DNA of 43,148 bases from Gallionella sp. (GTDB taxonomy: Bacteria > Pseudomonadota > Gammaproteobacteria > Burkholderiales > Gallionellaceae), in the NCBI GenBank assembly GCA_022340615.1, contig JAJDNO010000048.1:1-43148 (forward strand). Reading direction: 5' to 3'. Each line of letters opens with the position of its first letter. The first letter of the stretch is position 1. Positions 36,215-43,148 of the stretch are shown here, one piece after another. Both the position numbers and the translations under genes were made by a program. A model generated the notes under the pieces. The model searched no databases. It saw only the letters and a program-made list of their open reading frames with translations, and was not told the DNA's origin.

Positions 36215-37360
36215 ATGCCGATAAATTCAGCGCCCGGAAAATCCACTGCCGTTCTCACCCGCCGGTTGCGTGCCGTTCTGTATGGTGCTATCTCCCTTGC
36301 CCTGATCGGGATGCTGCTGAATCTTATCCCGCATGCCGATGGCGCGACCGCACGGCCTCGTGCCGTGACACCGCGCGGACCATTGGCGGCAGATGAAAAA
36401 GCAACCATCCGGTTGTTCGAGAATTCGCGCAACTCGGTGGTCTACATCACCACCCGCGCCCAGGTGCGCGACTTCTGGTCGCGCGATATCTTCTCGGTCC
36501 CGCGCGGCACCGGATCCGGGTTCATCTGGGACGAATCCGGGCATGTGGTCACCAACTACCATGTCATCGAAAATGCCAGCGAGGCGACAGTCCGTCTGGC
36601 CAACGGCAAGGACTATCCTGCCACGCTGGTCGGCGCAAGCCAGCTGCACGATATCGCTGTGCTCAAGATCAAAATCAGCCAGAAATTTTCTCCGCCGCTG
36701 CCGATCGGCACCAGCCATGACCTGAAGGTCGGGCAGGATGTCTACGCGATCGGCAATCCGTTCGGACTGGACTGGACGCTGACCAACGGCATCGTGTCCG
36801 CTCTGGACCGCTCGCTGACCGAAGAAAACGGGAACACCGTCGAACACCTGATCCAGACTAACGCGGCCATCAACCCTGGCAATTCCGGCGGGCCGCTGCT
36901 CGACTCAGCCGGACGTCTGATCGGAATCAACACCGCGATCTACAGTCCGAGCGGCGCCAACGCGGGCATCGGCTTTGCGGTGCCGGTGGACACCGTCAAC
37001 CGCGTGGTACCCCAGCTGATCAGCCATGGCAAATACACGCGCCCGGTGATCGGCATCGGAATTGACCAAGACATCAACCAGCGGATGACCGCGATCCTGC
37101 AAATCAAGGGAGTCGTGGTCCTGCGCGTGCCGCCGGGCTCGGCGGCTGCAGCAGCTGGTCTGGAAGGGGTCGCCACGACGCAGGATGGCACCATCATCCC
37201 CGGAGACATCATCACCGCGATCGAAGGAAAGCCGGTGAACAGCGTCAGCGAACTCGCCGCGCGTCTCGATGACTTCAGGGTTGGCGACAGCGTCAGTCTG
37301 ACCGTGATGCGTGAAGGAAAGCGCCGAAAAGTGCAGGTGGTTCTTCAGGCAGGTGAATGA
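36215..37360 (+). CDS. HtrA/Deg-family serine protease with one PDZ domain
   Basis: 381 aa. A signal-anchor (about residues 18-38) is followed by a trypsin-like S1C domain with an intact triad: H116 in VTNYHVIEN, D146 in LHDIAVLKI, and S224 in NPGNSGGPLLD. A single C-terminal PDZ domain spans about 270-375 (GVVVLRVPPGSAAAAAGLEG). One PDZ and an uncleaved anchor make it closer to DegS/HhoB-type than to DegP, which has two. It should act in the periplasm in protein quality control or signalling. It ends 8 nt from the convergent phosphatase gene. Confidence 0.9.
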   Translation: MPINSAPGKSTAVLTRRLRAVLYGAISLALIGMLLNLIPHADGATARPRAVTPRGPLAADEKATIRLFENSRNSVVYITTRAQVRDFWSRDIFSVPRGTGSGFIWDESGHVVTNYHVIENASEATVRLANGKDYPATLVGASQLHDIAVLKIKISQKFSPPLPIGTSHDLKVGQDVYAIGNPFGLDWTLTNGIVSALDRSLTEENGNTVEHLIQTNAAINPGNSGGPLLDSAGRLIGINTAIYSPSGANAGIGFAVPVDTVNRVVPQLISHGKYTRPVIGIGIDQDINQRMTAILQIKGVVVLRVPPGSAAAAAGLEGVATTQDGTIIPGDIITAIEGKPVNSVSELAARLDDFRVGDSVSLTVMREGKRRKVQVVLQAGE

Positions 37361-37368
37361 TGCTCTGA

Positions 37369-38016
37369 TCATTCCGCCGATTCGAGCAGTACCCCGGCAA
37401 GGTGGTCGCGATCGTCCCATGCCTCGAGATGCCAACCCGGCGCATCACCATCACGGGTTTCAAAGCGGAACCAGTTCAGCGCACAGTTCGGAATCACGAA
37501 ATCGCGCGGAGTATCAAGCGGCCGCCCGGTCGCCTTGCGGTACAGAATGTCGAGCACGCCCGCGTGACAGACGGCGGCAACGGTCTGGCCGCTGTGCTGG
37601 CCAACCATCAGTTCGACCGCAGCCTTCACCCGATCGGCAAAAATCAGCAAGCTTTCGCCGGTTTCGAAGTCGTATCCGGGAACGCGCCCCCTGTAGTGTT
37701 CGTATACTTCAGGATTGCGCTGCGCAGCTTCATCTGCGGTGATGCCCTGGAATATCCCGAAGTGCCGTTCGCGTAGCTGCTGCAATTTCTTCACTTCAAT
37801 CCCGCGTTTTGCTGCGACCATCTTCGCGGTATCGTACGCACGGCTCAGGTCGCTGCTGTAGACCGCGGCAAATTCGTAACGGGCAGCGTTGCATGCCATC
37901 GCCAGCGCCTGTGCATGTCCGGTCTCATTGAGCGGAATATCAGTCTGGCCCTGGATCCGTCTTGCGAGATTCCAGTCGGTTTCGCCATGGCGTATGAAAC
38001 AGATGCGGGTGGACAT
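37369..38016 (-). CDS. Histidine phosphatase family protein (phosphoglycerate mutase-like)
   Basis: 215 aa. The RHG motif FIRHGETDWN gives the phospho-accepting His (H10); SSDLSRAYDTAKMVA, RERHFGIFQG and the second catalytic His (VAAVCHAGVLD) follow. The family includes co-factor-dependent phosphoglycerate mutases, alpha-ribazole phosphatase (CobC) and broad phosphatases. The substrate cannot be told from the sequence. The frame is open to 38046; ATG 38016 (MSTRICFIRHGE) is the better start. Confidence 0.88.
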   Translation of the reverse strand: MSTRICFIRHGETDWNLARRIQGQTDIPLNETGHAQALAMACNAARYEFAAVYSSDLSRAYDTAKMVAAKRGIEVKKLQQLRERHFGIFQGITADEAAQRNPEVYEHYRGRVPGYDFETGESLLIFADRVKAAVELMVGQHSGQTVAAVCHAGVLDILYRKATGRPLDTPRDFVIPNCALNWFRFETRDGDAPGWHLEAWDDRDHLAGVLLESAE

Positions 38017-38065
38017 GATCGTGTCGGATAACTGACGTTTATTCATATCTCGGCAGGTGATCAGA

Positions 38066-38941
38066 TTAATTGCTCATCCCTTCCAAAGTGATATCGCCAT
38101 ATCGTTTATCCTTATTAACATAATCAACAAAATATTTAAGGTTCATCTTGAACGGGTTTGACTTAATCACTTCAATTTTGATCATCGAATAATTATCCAG
38201 CAAATTTTTCCAGTGAAAATGGCTTGGATTGCAATTATTGTTTATGTATCCAAACATGCTGGACTTGTTTTTTTGCTCTGCTTCGTCAAGTTCCACATTT
38301 GGTTCAACATCAAAATGATTAAACGCCGCGTTCAGTTCCATGCCCAATCCCATGATCAATCCGGATAATCCGATTTCATAATTCTCGATTACCTTTTGCC
38401 GTTCATTGATCGGTTGCATCGAATCCCACCAGTCCAGGAACCGCTGATTTTTCAGAACGCCGGATTTGAACAACAGCGCGTAACTCTGCAGATGCTCGGC
38501 GATCTCGTATGATTTCACCAAACCAAATGCATCGTGATCGCCATTTACTTTTCCGAGAAAATTTTCGTAGAACTTTTGCGCGTCAAAACACAGAAATGAA
38601 CTATTCAGGAGACATACCTCATCAACCTGATGCCATGCTTTTATATTTTCCCTCAGCATGGTCAAACCGTATCTGTAGGAGTAGAAGTCGTATCCGATGT
38701 TGTCCCGTTCAATTACTTCAACGTGCTCGGGCATATTCAGTTTCATTTCCTGATTTAAATTCGTCGAGACAAAAATCACCCGGTGAAAATGGTGACGTGC
38801 TTCATTGAGCAGCTGCAGGGTGTCGGTTCTTACAAGTCCCTTCGAATGGTAATGGGCCATTATTAGCACCCGGTATTTAGACTGGTCGAATTTGTTCAAA
38901 ATATCCACGGTTGTCATCAATCCCGGAAATACTGGTTTCAA
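38066..38941 (-). CDS. RgpF-like rhamnan synthesis / glycan family protein
   Basis: 291 aa. The pattern YRVLIMAHYHSKGLVRTDTL, then VIERDNIGYDFYSYRYGL and VCLLNSSFLCFDAQKFYENF is that of RgpF proteins (PF05045), which act in synthesis of rhamnose-containing polysaccharides or O-antigen. Base composition is clearly more AT-rich than the neighbours, and codons such as AAT and ATT are frequent. No other polysaccharide gene is nearby. This suggests acquisition by transfer as a single gene. RgpF is full-length in other loci at over 500 aa, so this could be a short relative or a partial version. Confidence 0.72.
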   Translation of the reverse strand: MKPVFPGLMTTVDILNKFDQSKYRVLIMAHYHSKGLVRTDTLQLLNEARHHFHRVIFVSTNLNQEMKLNMPEHVEVIERDNIGYDFYSYRYGLTMLRENIKAWHQVDEVCLLNSSFLCFDAQKFYENFLGKVNGDHDAFGLVKSYEIAEHLQSYALLFKSGVLKNQRFLDWWDSMQPINERQKVIENYEIGLSGLIMGLGMELNAAFNHFDVEPNVELDEAEQKNKSSMFGYINNNCNPSHFHWKNLLDNYSMIKIEVIKSNPFKMNLKYFVDYVNKDKRYGDITLEGMSN

Positions 38942-39159
38942 TTAACACGGTGCATGCAAACAGGGCTAATCCTGTTTACCCTGCAGGATCCGCAACGCCC
39001 TGCCAACGCCGAACCCGGTAACATCACCCGCGACGCTGCCCAGCCCGCCCTCGCAAAGGAATTGGGTACAGCAGTTGAAGCGGTCAATTGTGCTAGCATT
39101 ATGTCTTCGAAAGTCAATCAACAATGCCGCGATTATACGGGCATTCAACAGCGGAAATT
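38942..39159. other. Intergenic region upstream of thyA
   Basis: Mostly non-coding DNA between the divergent RgpF-like gene and thyA. A 73-codon frame on the plus strand lacks a ribosome site and family features. The thyA promoter is proposed separately. Confidence 0.5.
39075..39102 (+). promoter_or_regulatory. Predicted promoter of thyA-folA
   Basis: TTGAAG (39075-39080), 16 nt, CATTAT (39097-39102) lie about 58 nt before the thyA ATG. It is a plausible but unproven sigma-70 site. Confidence 0.45.
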
Positions 39160-39954
39160 ATGCGCGCCTATTTAGACCTGATGCAGCACGTGCTTGACCA
39201 TGGCACGAAAAAGTCCGACCGCACCGGCACCGGCACGATCAGCGTGTTCGGCTACCAGATGCGATTCAATCTGCAGGAAGGCTTCCCGCTGGTCACCACC
39301 AAGAAGTGCCATATCAAGTCCATCATCCATGAGCTGTTGTGGTTCCTGCAAGGCAGCACCAACATCAGATACCTGAAGGACAACGGCGTCAGCATCTGGG
39401 ACGAATGGGCGGACGAAAACGGCGAACTCGGCCCGGTATACGGCAAGCAATGGCGTTCCTGGGAAGCCGTGGACGGCCGGGTTGTGGATCAGATTTCGGA
39501 AGTCATCGCGCAAATCAAAAGCAACCCCGACTCGCGCCGCCTGATCGTGTCTGCGTGGAATGTCGGCGAACTCAACCGGATGGCGCTGGCGCCCTGCCAT
39601 GCATTTTTCCAGTTCTATGTGGCCGACGGCAAACTGTCCTGTCAGCTCTACCAGCGTAGCGCGGACATCTTCCTCGGCGTGCCGTTCAACATCGCTTCCT
39701 ATGCGCTGCTGACGCTGATGGTCGCGCAGGTGTGCAATCTGAAGCCGGGTGACTTTGTGCACACCTTTGGCGATGCGCACCTCTATTCGAACCATATGGA
39801 ACAGACGAAACTGCAGCTTTCGCGAGAGCCGCGTCCGTTGCCGACCATGAAGATCAACCCGGATGTGAAGGACATCTTCGCTTTCAGGTTCGAGGATTTC
39901 ACGCTGGAAGGCTACGACCCGCATCCCGCAATCAAGGCGCCTGTCGCAGTATGA
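39160..39954 (+). CDS. thyA: Thymidylate synthase
   Basis: 264 aa, the same length as E. coli ThyA. The nucleophile is C146 in [13 protein letters not shown]; other signatures are [62 protein letters not shown] and DAHLYSNH. It makes dTMP from dUMP with methylene-tetrahydrofolate. ATG 39160 ([15 protein letters not shown]) is chosen over the open frame back to 39124. Confidence 0.97.
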   Translation: MRAYLDLMQHVLDHGTKKSDRTGTGTISVFGYQMRFNLQEGFPLVTTKKCHIKSIIHELLWFLQGSTNIRYLKDNGVSIWDEWADENGELGPVYGKQWRSWEAVDGRVVDQISEVIAQIKSNPDSRRLIVSAWNVGELNRMALAPCHAFFQFYVADGKLSCQLYQRSADIFLGVPFNIASYALLTLMVAQVCNLKPGDFVHTFGDAHLYSNHMEQTKLQLSREPRPLPTMKINPDVKDIFAFRFEDFTLEGYDPHPAIKAPVAV

Positions 39955-40448
39955 ATCCGCACGTGTCGCTGATCGTCGCGATGGCGAGGAACCGCGTGAT
40001 CGGCATCAACAACACACTGCCGTGGCACCTGCCCGCCGACTTGAAACACTTCAGGGGGCTCACGATGGGACACCATATCGTGATGGGGCGCAAGACCTAT
40101 GAATCAATCGGCAAGCCGCTGCCGGGGCGCACTTCGGTGGTCGTGACACGCAATCCGGATTACGCTGCGCCCGGCGCGATTGTGGTGAACTCGCTTCAGG
40201 CTGCGATTGCGGCCTGCAGCAATGACACGGAGATATTCGTGATCGGCGGTGCAGAGCTTTATCGGCAGGCAATCACTCTCGCCGACCGTATCTATCTAAC
40301 CGAAATCGCCGCGGATATCCGCGGCGATGCATATTTCCCTGAATTCGACCCCGGCGAGTGGGTTGAAGTATCACGCGAAACCCACAGCCAGTCAGAACCG
40401 CAGCCGCTGGTATACCATTTTGTGGCCTACCATCGCAGCGGTCGCTGA
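39951..40448 (+). CDS. folA: Dihydrofolate reductase
   Basis: 165 aa. It has the DHFR pattern [20 protein letters not shown] with the catalytic acid D30 (PADLKHF), [20 protein letters not shown], and [12 protein letters not shown]. It regenerates tetrahydrofolate after ThyA. Its ATG overlaps the thyA stop (ATGA), so the two are translationally coupled, a sensible pairing. Confidence 0.97.
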   Translation: MNPHVSLIVAMARNRVIGINNTLPWHLPADLKHFRGLTMGHHIVMGRKTYESIGKPLPGRTSVVVTRNPDYAAPGAIVVNSLQAAIAACSNDTEIFVIGGAELYRQAITLADRIYLTEIAADIRGDAYFPEFDPGEWVEVSRETHSQSEPQPLVYHFVAYHRSGR

Positions 40449-40468
40449 CCGCACCAGCCTGACCGCTG
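40436..40468. other. Possible hairpin between convergent folA and FecR genes
   Basis: CAGCGGTC (40436-40443) is complementary to GACCGCTG (40461-40468); an inner alternative stem GCGGTC / GACCGC is also possible. There is no T-run, so termination is uncertain, but it lies where two converging transcripts meet. Confidence 0.35.
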
Positions 40469-40472
40469 TGTG

Positions 40473-41453
40473 TCAATCCGACTCCGGCAACCCGTTGCTT
40501 TCAGGCATGGACGGCGTTTCCGACATGCCACTGAGCGTGTGCGATTCCGGCATATCGAGCGTGGATCTGGATTCCGGGGATTTCAGGTCCAGATAGCTGT
40601 CGCGCGACTCACGCCTTGCTTCGGACCGATGGCCACTTTGTTCACGCGATGAACCCTCGATCTTTCTGTCACCCCGGCCCTCTCCCGGTTTCCCGTGGTC
40701 CGACTGTTCATTCCTTCCACGCATCGAAGAATCGGTTTTGTAGAATTCCGGAATTGAATTCAACAGGGTCGGCAGTTTTTCGATACTCGCAGCAAGACCG
40801 ACCTGGTTGGGATGGATGTCAATTTCCCCACTGTCAGTCTTGATGTACGTAACGCCCTGCATCACCTTGTCGTAGGTTCCGGATTGGTAGCCCCCGCTGT
40901 TTCCGGGCAGGATGACCGTGGCCTCATGGTCTGTACCGCGCACACCGATGGTTGCGTTCGGCGTCCGGATCAAGTCGAATTGCGGATGCAGTTTGCCCAG
41001 CTTGCCGGTGATGAAACGAGATGCCCCCTTGAACAGGGAAATCAGGCTGGCATCGCTGTCTGTTGCGTTGTATGCATACTTTTCGATCTTCATCTGCGTC
41101 TCGGGACGGACCGCGATTATCGCGTCGTCGACCATCCTGATTTGCGCCATACCTGACTGGGACGTCACGATCGTTTCGCCCACACAGATCGGTGCGCCCT
41201 TGGCCAGCTGCCGTGACCGCCCATTGCTTTGGGCATTGACAGCTCCATGACTATATATCACGTTACCTGCCAGCTTCATGCCGGTACCGCCCATGCCAGT
41301 ACCTTTGGAAATCATGCCGGTGCCGCCCATGCCGGTGCCGCCGGTAGCGGAAGCCGGGTAAACGCAGCTGCCTGAAGCGGCCCATGCGCTGGAAGTCAGC
41401 AGAGCACCCGCCAGCAGGGTTGCCTGCAGATAGATTTTTTGATCAGATTTCAT
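40473..41453 (-). CDS. Exported FecR-domain protein with Gly-Thr-Gly-Met repeats
   Basis: 326 aa. Signal peptide residues 1-25 (SSAWA cleavage). A Met-Gly repeat follows at residues 38-59 (GGTGMGGTGM, then GTGMGGTGM). A FecR domain spans about 88-190 (SGMAQIRMVDDAIIAVRPET, GKLHPQFDLIRTPNATIGVR, then GTDHEATV). The last 90 residues are a charged, Ser/Arg/Glu-rich and probably disordered tail with recurring MPES. There is no transmembrane helix besides the signal, so this is not a classical FecR sigma-regulator; it is likely periplasmic or surface-exposed. The start is ATG 41453; an open frame extends to 41564 inside the next gene. It overlaps the upstream DUF6502 gene by 11 nt and is translationally coupled to it. 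Confidence 0.8.
   Translation of the reverse strand: MKSDQKIYLQATLLAGALLTSSAWAASGSCVYPASATGGTGMGGTGMISKGTGMGGTGMKLAGNVIYSHGAVNAQSNGRSRQLAKGAPICVGETIVTSQSGMAQIRMVDDAIIAVRPETQMKIEKYAYNATDSDASLISLFKGASRFITGKLGKLHPQFDLIRTPNATIGVRGTDHEATVILPGNSGGYQSGTYDKVMQGVTYIKTDSGEIDIHPNQVGLAASIEKLPTLLNSIPEFYKTDSSMRGRNEQSDHGKPGEGRGDRKIEGSSREQSGHRSEARRESRDSYLDLKSPESRSTLDMPESHTLSGMSETPSMPESNGLPESD
41277..41342 (-). repeat. Tandem GGTGM-coding repeat in the FecR gene
   Basis: Four near-identical units encoding (G)GTGM lie just after the signal peptide cleavage site, interrupted once by ISK. The minus-strand DNA repeats the pattern GGCACCGGCATG and GGCGGCACCGGCATG. Slippage could change copy number. Confidence 0.75.
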
Positions 41454-42285
41454 CAGTCGCCTCCGTTGCACTGTAATGGTAAACGCCGAAATTGGCACGA
41501 TGAACGGCATCCGGCTTTTGCTCGTCGCGTTGTTGCAATTCGGCTGCACGCTTGTTGACCGCATGCATCGATCTCATTGCTACGGTACGCGAATAGTCCG
41601 CCAGCTCCCTGGCCGAGTCTGCACTCAATTTGTCATAAAAGACGCAGCGTTCCAGAAATGGCGGCGAATTGCCTGCCAGATTATGGACTGTCGCAGCAAT
41701 GTGATCATGGATGTTCTGTCCAAAGTAATAAATTTTTTCCGCCATGTCCTGCGGCTGGACGAACGCATCGGCGCTAAGGTGTACCCGGTCGTCGCCGTCC
41801 AGCGTGACGATGCCCTGCCGCAACCATTCGTCTAGCACCACCCGCGCGCGAAAATCCTTGCTGACCGACTGCACCAGCGATTCAAATGACTGCGCCTCGC
41901 CCTTGCTGGCCAGACGCGGCAGCGAAATTGGCATTCCCTGCTTGTCCAGATACTCGGGGTGCCCGCTCCAGATGGTGAGCAGCAAAGCACTCATCGATGC
42001 ACGCTGAGGAAGGTCAATCTTCTCGACCGCCTCGTTGCGCAAGCGGTTGACCTCGCGGCGATGTATCCCGGTCAACAGGCTGATACGGCTGTCCGTCTGG
42101 GGTTTTGCATCCAGCCTGAACTCCGCTTCGGAAACCTTGACATAAGTCGACTTGACCAGATCGCAGAAGGCCGGGAAAGAAATGCCATGGGAAAGCAGCA
42201 ACCGAACCAGCGGACGCAACAGATAGCGGATTGCCGCTACAACTGGCGCCTGTGGTTCGGTGCCGGAGGTATCCTGAATATTCAT
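41443..42285 (-). CDS. DUF6502 family protein, possible HTH regulator
   Basis: 280 aa, no signal peptide, no membrane helix. It resembles DUF6502: AIRYLLRPLVRLLLSHGISF, a helical block DSRISLLTGIHRREVNRLRN that looks like a helix-turn-helix, and the central LLTIWSGHPEYLDKQGMPIS. The HTH-like part (about residues 65-90) and its place next to repeated sites in the promoter suggest DNA binding; this is inference and the family function is unknown. ATG 42285 (MNIQDTSGTEPQ) is preferred to the longer frame from 42351, which would run through the predicted promoter. Confidence 0.72.
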   Translation of the reverse strand: MNIQDTSGTEPQAPVVAAIRYLLRPLVRLLLSHGISFPAFCDLVKSTYVKVSEAEFRLDAKPQTDSRISLLTGIHRREVNRLRNEAVEKIDLPQRASMSALLLTIWSGHPEYLDKQGMPISLPRLASKGEAQSFESLVQSVSKDFRARVVLDEWLRQGIVTLDGDDRVHLSADAFVQPQDMAEKIYYFGQNIHDHIAATVHNLAGNSPPFLERCVFYDKLSADSARELADYSRTVAMRSMHAVNKRAAELQQRDEQKPDAVHRANFGVYHYSATEATDEI

Positions 42286-42342
42286 GGTTGCCCTCTCGAA
42301 AAATATTTCATGATGCGCATCGTACCACATAAAATCATTTGA

Positions 42343-42392
42343 CGTGTGCAAATTTTACACATATTATTCGTTTCGTGTGCACCACGCACACG
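42343..42392. promoter_or_regulatory. Three CGTGTGC elements in divergent promoter region (putative operator)
   Basis: CGTGTGC occurs at 42343-42349 and 42374-42380, exactly 31 nt apart (about three helical turns), and its complement GCACACG at 42386-42392. The last two form a perfect 7-bp inverted repeat around ACCAC. A minus-strand TAATAT (42361-42366), a possible -10 for the DUF6502 gene, lies between the copies. The layout is that of an operator shared by the divergent genes. The binding protein is not known; DUF6502 is the obvious candidate. Confidence 0.5.
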
Positions 42393-42489
42393 GCTGTTAT
42401 GGCAAGAAATTGTCAAGACATGTCCGTAGAACCTGCCAGGAATTTCCAGGGTTCGATTTTTTGCCATTCATTCTAATAAGGAGTTAACC

Positions 42490-42759
42490 ATGTTGAATCA
42501 AAAGAATGCTGCCAAGCTGATTGCCGCCCTGTTTCTGATGGGGTGCATGTCGCTGGCGTCTGCCGCAACCCCTGATACTACACCTGACGTGACTACTGCT
42601 GCTGTTCCTGCGGCCCCCGCCGGTCCAGAGGTGGAAGGAACTGAAGCAGCTGAAACCCCTGATGTGGCTGGTGTTCCGGAGGTTCCTGACGTCGCCGAGG
42701 CTCCAGAAGTTGCAGAAGCGCCTGAAATGCCTGAAGTGCAGTCTGCAGAAACGCACTAA
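42490..42759 (+). CDS. Small exported acidic protein with Pro-Glu-Val repeats
   Basis: 89 aa with a good ribosome site (AAGGAG). The N-terminus is a signal: it can be read as SPase I (LASA then ATPDT) or as a lipobox (FLMGC, Cys about 19). The mature part is low-complexity, acidic, without aromatic residues, made of repeating PEV, PDV and EAPE units such as PEVPDVAEAPEVAEAPEM. I know no family for it. It is followed 24 nt later by an outer-membrane protein gene and is probably co-transcribed with it. Confidence 0.7.
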   Translation: MLNQKNAAKLIAALFLMGCMSLASAATPDTTPDVTTAAVPAAPAGPEVEGTEAAETPDVAGVPEVPDVAEAPEVAEAPEMPEVQSAETH

Positions 42760-42783
42760 TCTGACAACTGCAAAGGACTCGTC

Positions 42784-43148
42784 ATGAAATACGCCATACT
42801 CGCAGCAAGCTTCTTTGCCTCTTTCGCCACCGCCATGGCTCAGCCTGCGCTTGCGAAAGAGAGTGGAAAATACTCCCTGCAAACGGGGATGGACTACAAC
42901 ACTGGCAAGTATGGCGGCACCCAATCAACGAATATCCTGTATGTGCCCTTCACCGGGAAGTACAAGGATAAATTGTGGACGCTGAGAGTGACTGTCCCCT
43001 ATCTGCGAATTACCGGCCCAGCGAACGTGATAAACGGGGTTGGTGCAGTGACGACTGCCAACGGCAACATTACCACCCGTTCGGGTTTGGGCGACGTGAT
43101 TCTGGGCGCGACCCGCAGCGTCTACAGCGACAGCGCATCGAGAACCCT
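42784..43148 (+). CDS. Outer-membrane beta-barrel-type protein, 3' end cut by window
   Basis: An incomplete gene (121 codons seen) that runs off the right edge. Signal peptide of about 24 residues (TAMAQPALA then KESGKYS) after AAAGGA. The mature sequence shows alternating polar and hydrophobic strands such as YSLQTGMDYNTGKYGG, LWTLRVTVPYLRI and SGLGDVILGATRSVYSD, as in transporter-like outer-membrane barrel proteins. The LGDVILGA phrase is typical of that group. The substrate is unknown. Confidence 0.7.
   Translation, partial: MKYAILAASFFASFATAMAQPALAKESGKYSLQTGMDYNTGKYGGTQSTNILYVPFTGKYKDKLWTLRVTVPYLRITGPANVINGVGAVTTANGNITTRSGLGDVILGATRSVYSDSASRT

Overview
This window looks like the chromosome of a betaproteobacterium. 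The reasons are the rpsU-yqeY-dnaG-rpoD block, tyrS divergent from an M23 peptidase-anmK pair, the argC-DUF6776-bactofilin-erpA cluster, coq7 for ubiquinone, and E3 with a fused lipoyl domain. An iron- or ammonia-oxidiser-like member of the Nitrosomonadales (for example Gallionellaceae) fits, but that placement is inference from gene content, not a phylogeny. Most of the window is ordinary, densely packed housekeeping DNA.

Layout. 0.1-4.4 kb (minus): a NarL-type response regulator and a large membrane sensor kinase with six PAS domains. 4.5-5.3 kb: a gene-poor scar holding a decayed tyrosine recombinase. 5.3-8.4 kb (plus): ydbH-ynbE-ydbL, the AsmA-like lipid bridge system between the two membranes. 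8.5-13.3 kb (minus): tRNA-Ile2 and the macromolecular synthesis operon rpsU-yqeY-dnaG-rpoD. 13.4-17.2 kb: tyrS (minus), then a murein endopeptidase and anmK (plus). 17.2-20.9 kb: a Pat-type protein acetyltransferase fused to an acyl-CoA synthetase-like module, divergent from an HDAC-family deacetylase. 21-24.6 kb (minus): argC-DUF6776-bactofilin-erpA, then rplM-rpsI with its own strong promoter. 24.7-28.8 kb: YdcF-like and OsmC-like proteins, coq7, trpC and proA. 28.9-34.7 kb (plus): E3 (lpd), a DUF4197 protein, a GspE/PilB-type ATPase and an Nramp-related transporter. 34.9-37.4 kb (plus): mscL, acylphosphatase, a thioredoxin-like protein and an HtrA-type protease. 37.4-38.9 kb (minus): a histidine phosphatase and an RgpF-like glycan protein. 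39.1-40.4 kb: thyA-folA. 40.5-43.1 kb: a divergent accessory locus of a DUF6502 protein and a FecR-domain protein (minus) against a PEV-rich exported peptide and a truncated outer-membrane barrel protein (plus).

How the parts work together. Envelope maintenance recurs: YdbH/YnbE/YdbL, murein hydrolase and recycling kinase, bactofilin, MscL and HtrA. The acetyltransferase/deacetylase pair suggests a local reversible lysine acetylation module. The most novel-looking part is the right-hand end. There a possible DNA-binding DUF6502 protein and a secreted FecR protein with a Gly-Thr-Gly-Met repeat face two exported proteins across an intergenic region carrying three copies of a 7-bp CGTGTGC element. 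No CRISPR array, complete insertion sequence, prophage or rRNA gene was seen.
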